From positions 1-34,870 of the forward strand of contig NZ_LNDC01000192.1 of assembly GCF_001870905.1 (NCBI RefSeq): a stretch of 34,870 bases of DNA, read 5' to 3'. Under the pieces are notes generated by a model, which was not told the DNA's origin, ran no database searches, and worked only from the letters and a program-made list of their open reading frames with translations. Positions 34,788 to 34,870 of this stretch are shown one piece after another. Each line of letters opens with the position of its first letter. Position 1 is the first letter of the stretch. The position numbers and the translations under genes were made by a program. This DNA is from Geitlerinema sp. PCC 9228. GTDB taxonomy: Bacteria > Cyanobacteriota > Cyanobacteriia > Cyanobacteriales > PCC-9228.

Positions 34788-34870
34788 AAAGTCACTGACC
34801 CCGCGCTAAAGCGACGGGGCTTGGGAACAGCCAGGTTCCCGTAGTAGTGGCTAGACCAAGAGCCGATAGT
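34788..34870 (-). mobile_element. possible right end of an IS200/IS605-type element
   Basis: On the minus strand, AGCCCCGTCGCTTTAGCGCG followed by GGGTCAGTGAC forms a compact hairpin, CCCCGTCGC-TTTA-GCGCGGGG. Hairpins of this look close the right end of many cyanobacterial tnpB-bearing IS200/IS605 elements, just after the tnpB stop. The rest would lie beyond the window. One minus-strand frame ending at a stop in this hairpin (VALARGQ) could be a tnpB C-terminus. The evidence is only suggestive. Confidence 0.35.

Overview
The window looks like chromosomal DNA of a cyanobacterium, probably a filamentous one. The palindrome GCGATCGC (HIP1) recurs throughout, and several genes are cyanobacterium-specific: CP12, PipX, a SepF/Cdv2-type division protein, 4-hydroxybenzoate solanesyltransferase, the myxoxanthophyll enzyme CruF and a DUF3177 membrane protein. 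Base composition is roughly balanced. Short palindromic repeats and insertion-sequence debris are scattered between genes and, unusually, inside one gene.

Layout. 1-6.1 kb: a small Cys-rich conserved protein and DciA (minus strand), a thermonuclease-like lipoprotein and an inositol-phosphatase-family enzyme (plus), then a large minus-strand GT39-type membrane glycosyltransferase with a C-terminal TPR tail. 6.2-9 kb: a secreted PPC-domain protein, tRNA-Phe(GAA) with its own terminator, a mobile-looking 123-bp repeat, and a minus-strand Ppx/GppA phosphatase. 9.1-14 kb: a plus-strand run of plastoquinone prenyltransferase, Der GTPase, an ECF-type T component and a chorismate-using TrpE/PabB-like enzyme. 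14.0-15.5 kb: a decayed IS607-family element (serine recombinase plus TnpB) into which a copy of the 123-bp repeat has been inserted. 15.9-19.9 kb: pipX-pipY-sepF-proC and a GT4 glycosyltransferase. 20.1-23.5 kb: CP12, a DUF3177 protein and a small conserved protein, facing the convergent ATP synthase beta-epsilon pair.

24.0-33.3 kb is the most interesting part. Four consecutive plus-strand genes encode (i) a 256-aa protein whose C-terminal half looks like a TIR/deoxyribosyltransferase-type nucleotide-binding fold, (ii) a P-loop ATPase, (iii) an 1848-aa STAND protein (degenerate NTPase-like domain, TPRs, active-looking nSTAND NTPase, membrane segment, coiled coil and 14 WD40 repeats), and (iv) a secreted or membrane-anchored M28 zinc peptidase whose start overlaps the end of the STAND gene. 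The architecture resembles NLR/Apaf-1-like sensor-NTPase-effector systems used in bacterial defence or programmed cell death. Function here is inferred from architecture only. The STAND gene has also absorbed two short repeat elements in frame.

33.5-34.87 kb: CruF (carotenoid hydratase), a strongly structured RNA/terminator region, a fourth member of the repeat family, and what may be the right end of an IS200/IS605-type element entering from beyond the window.
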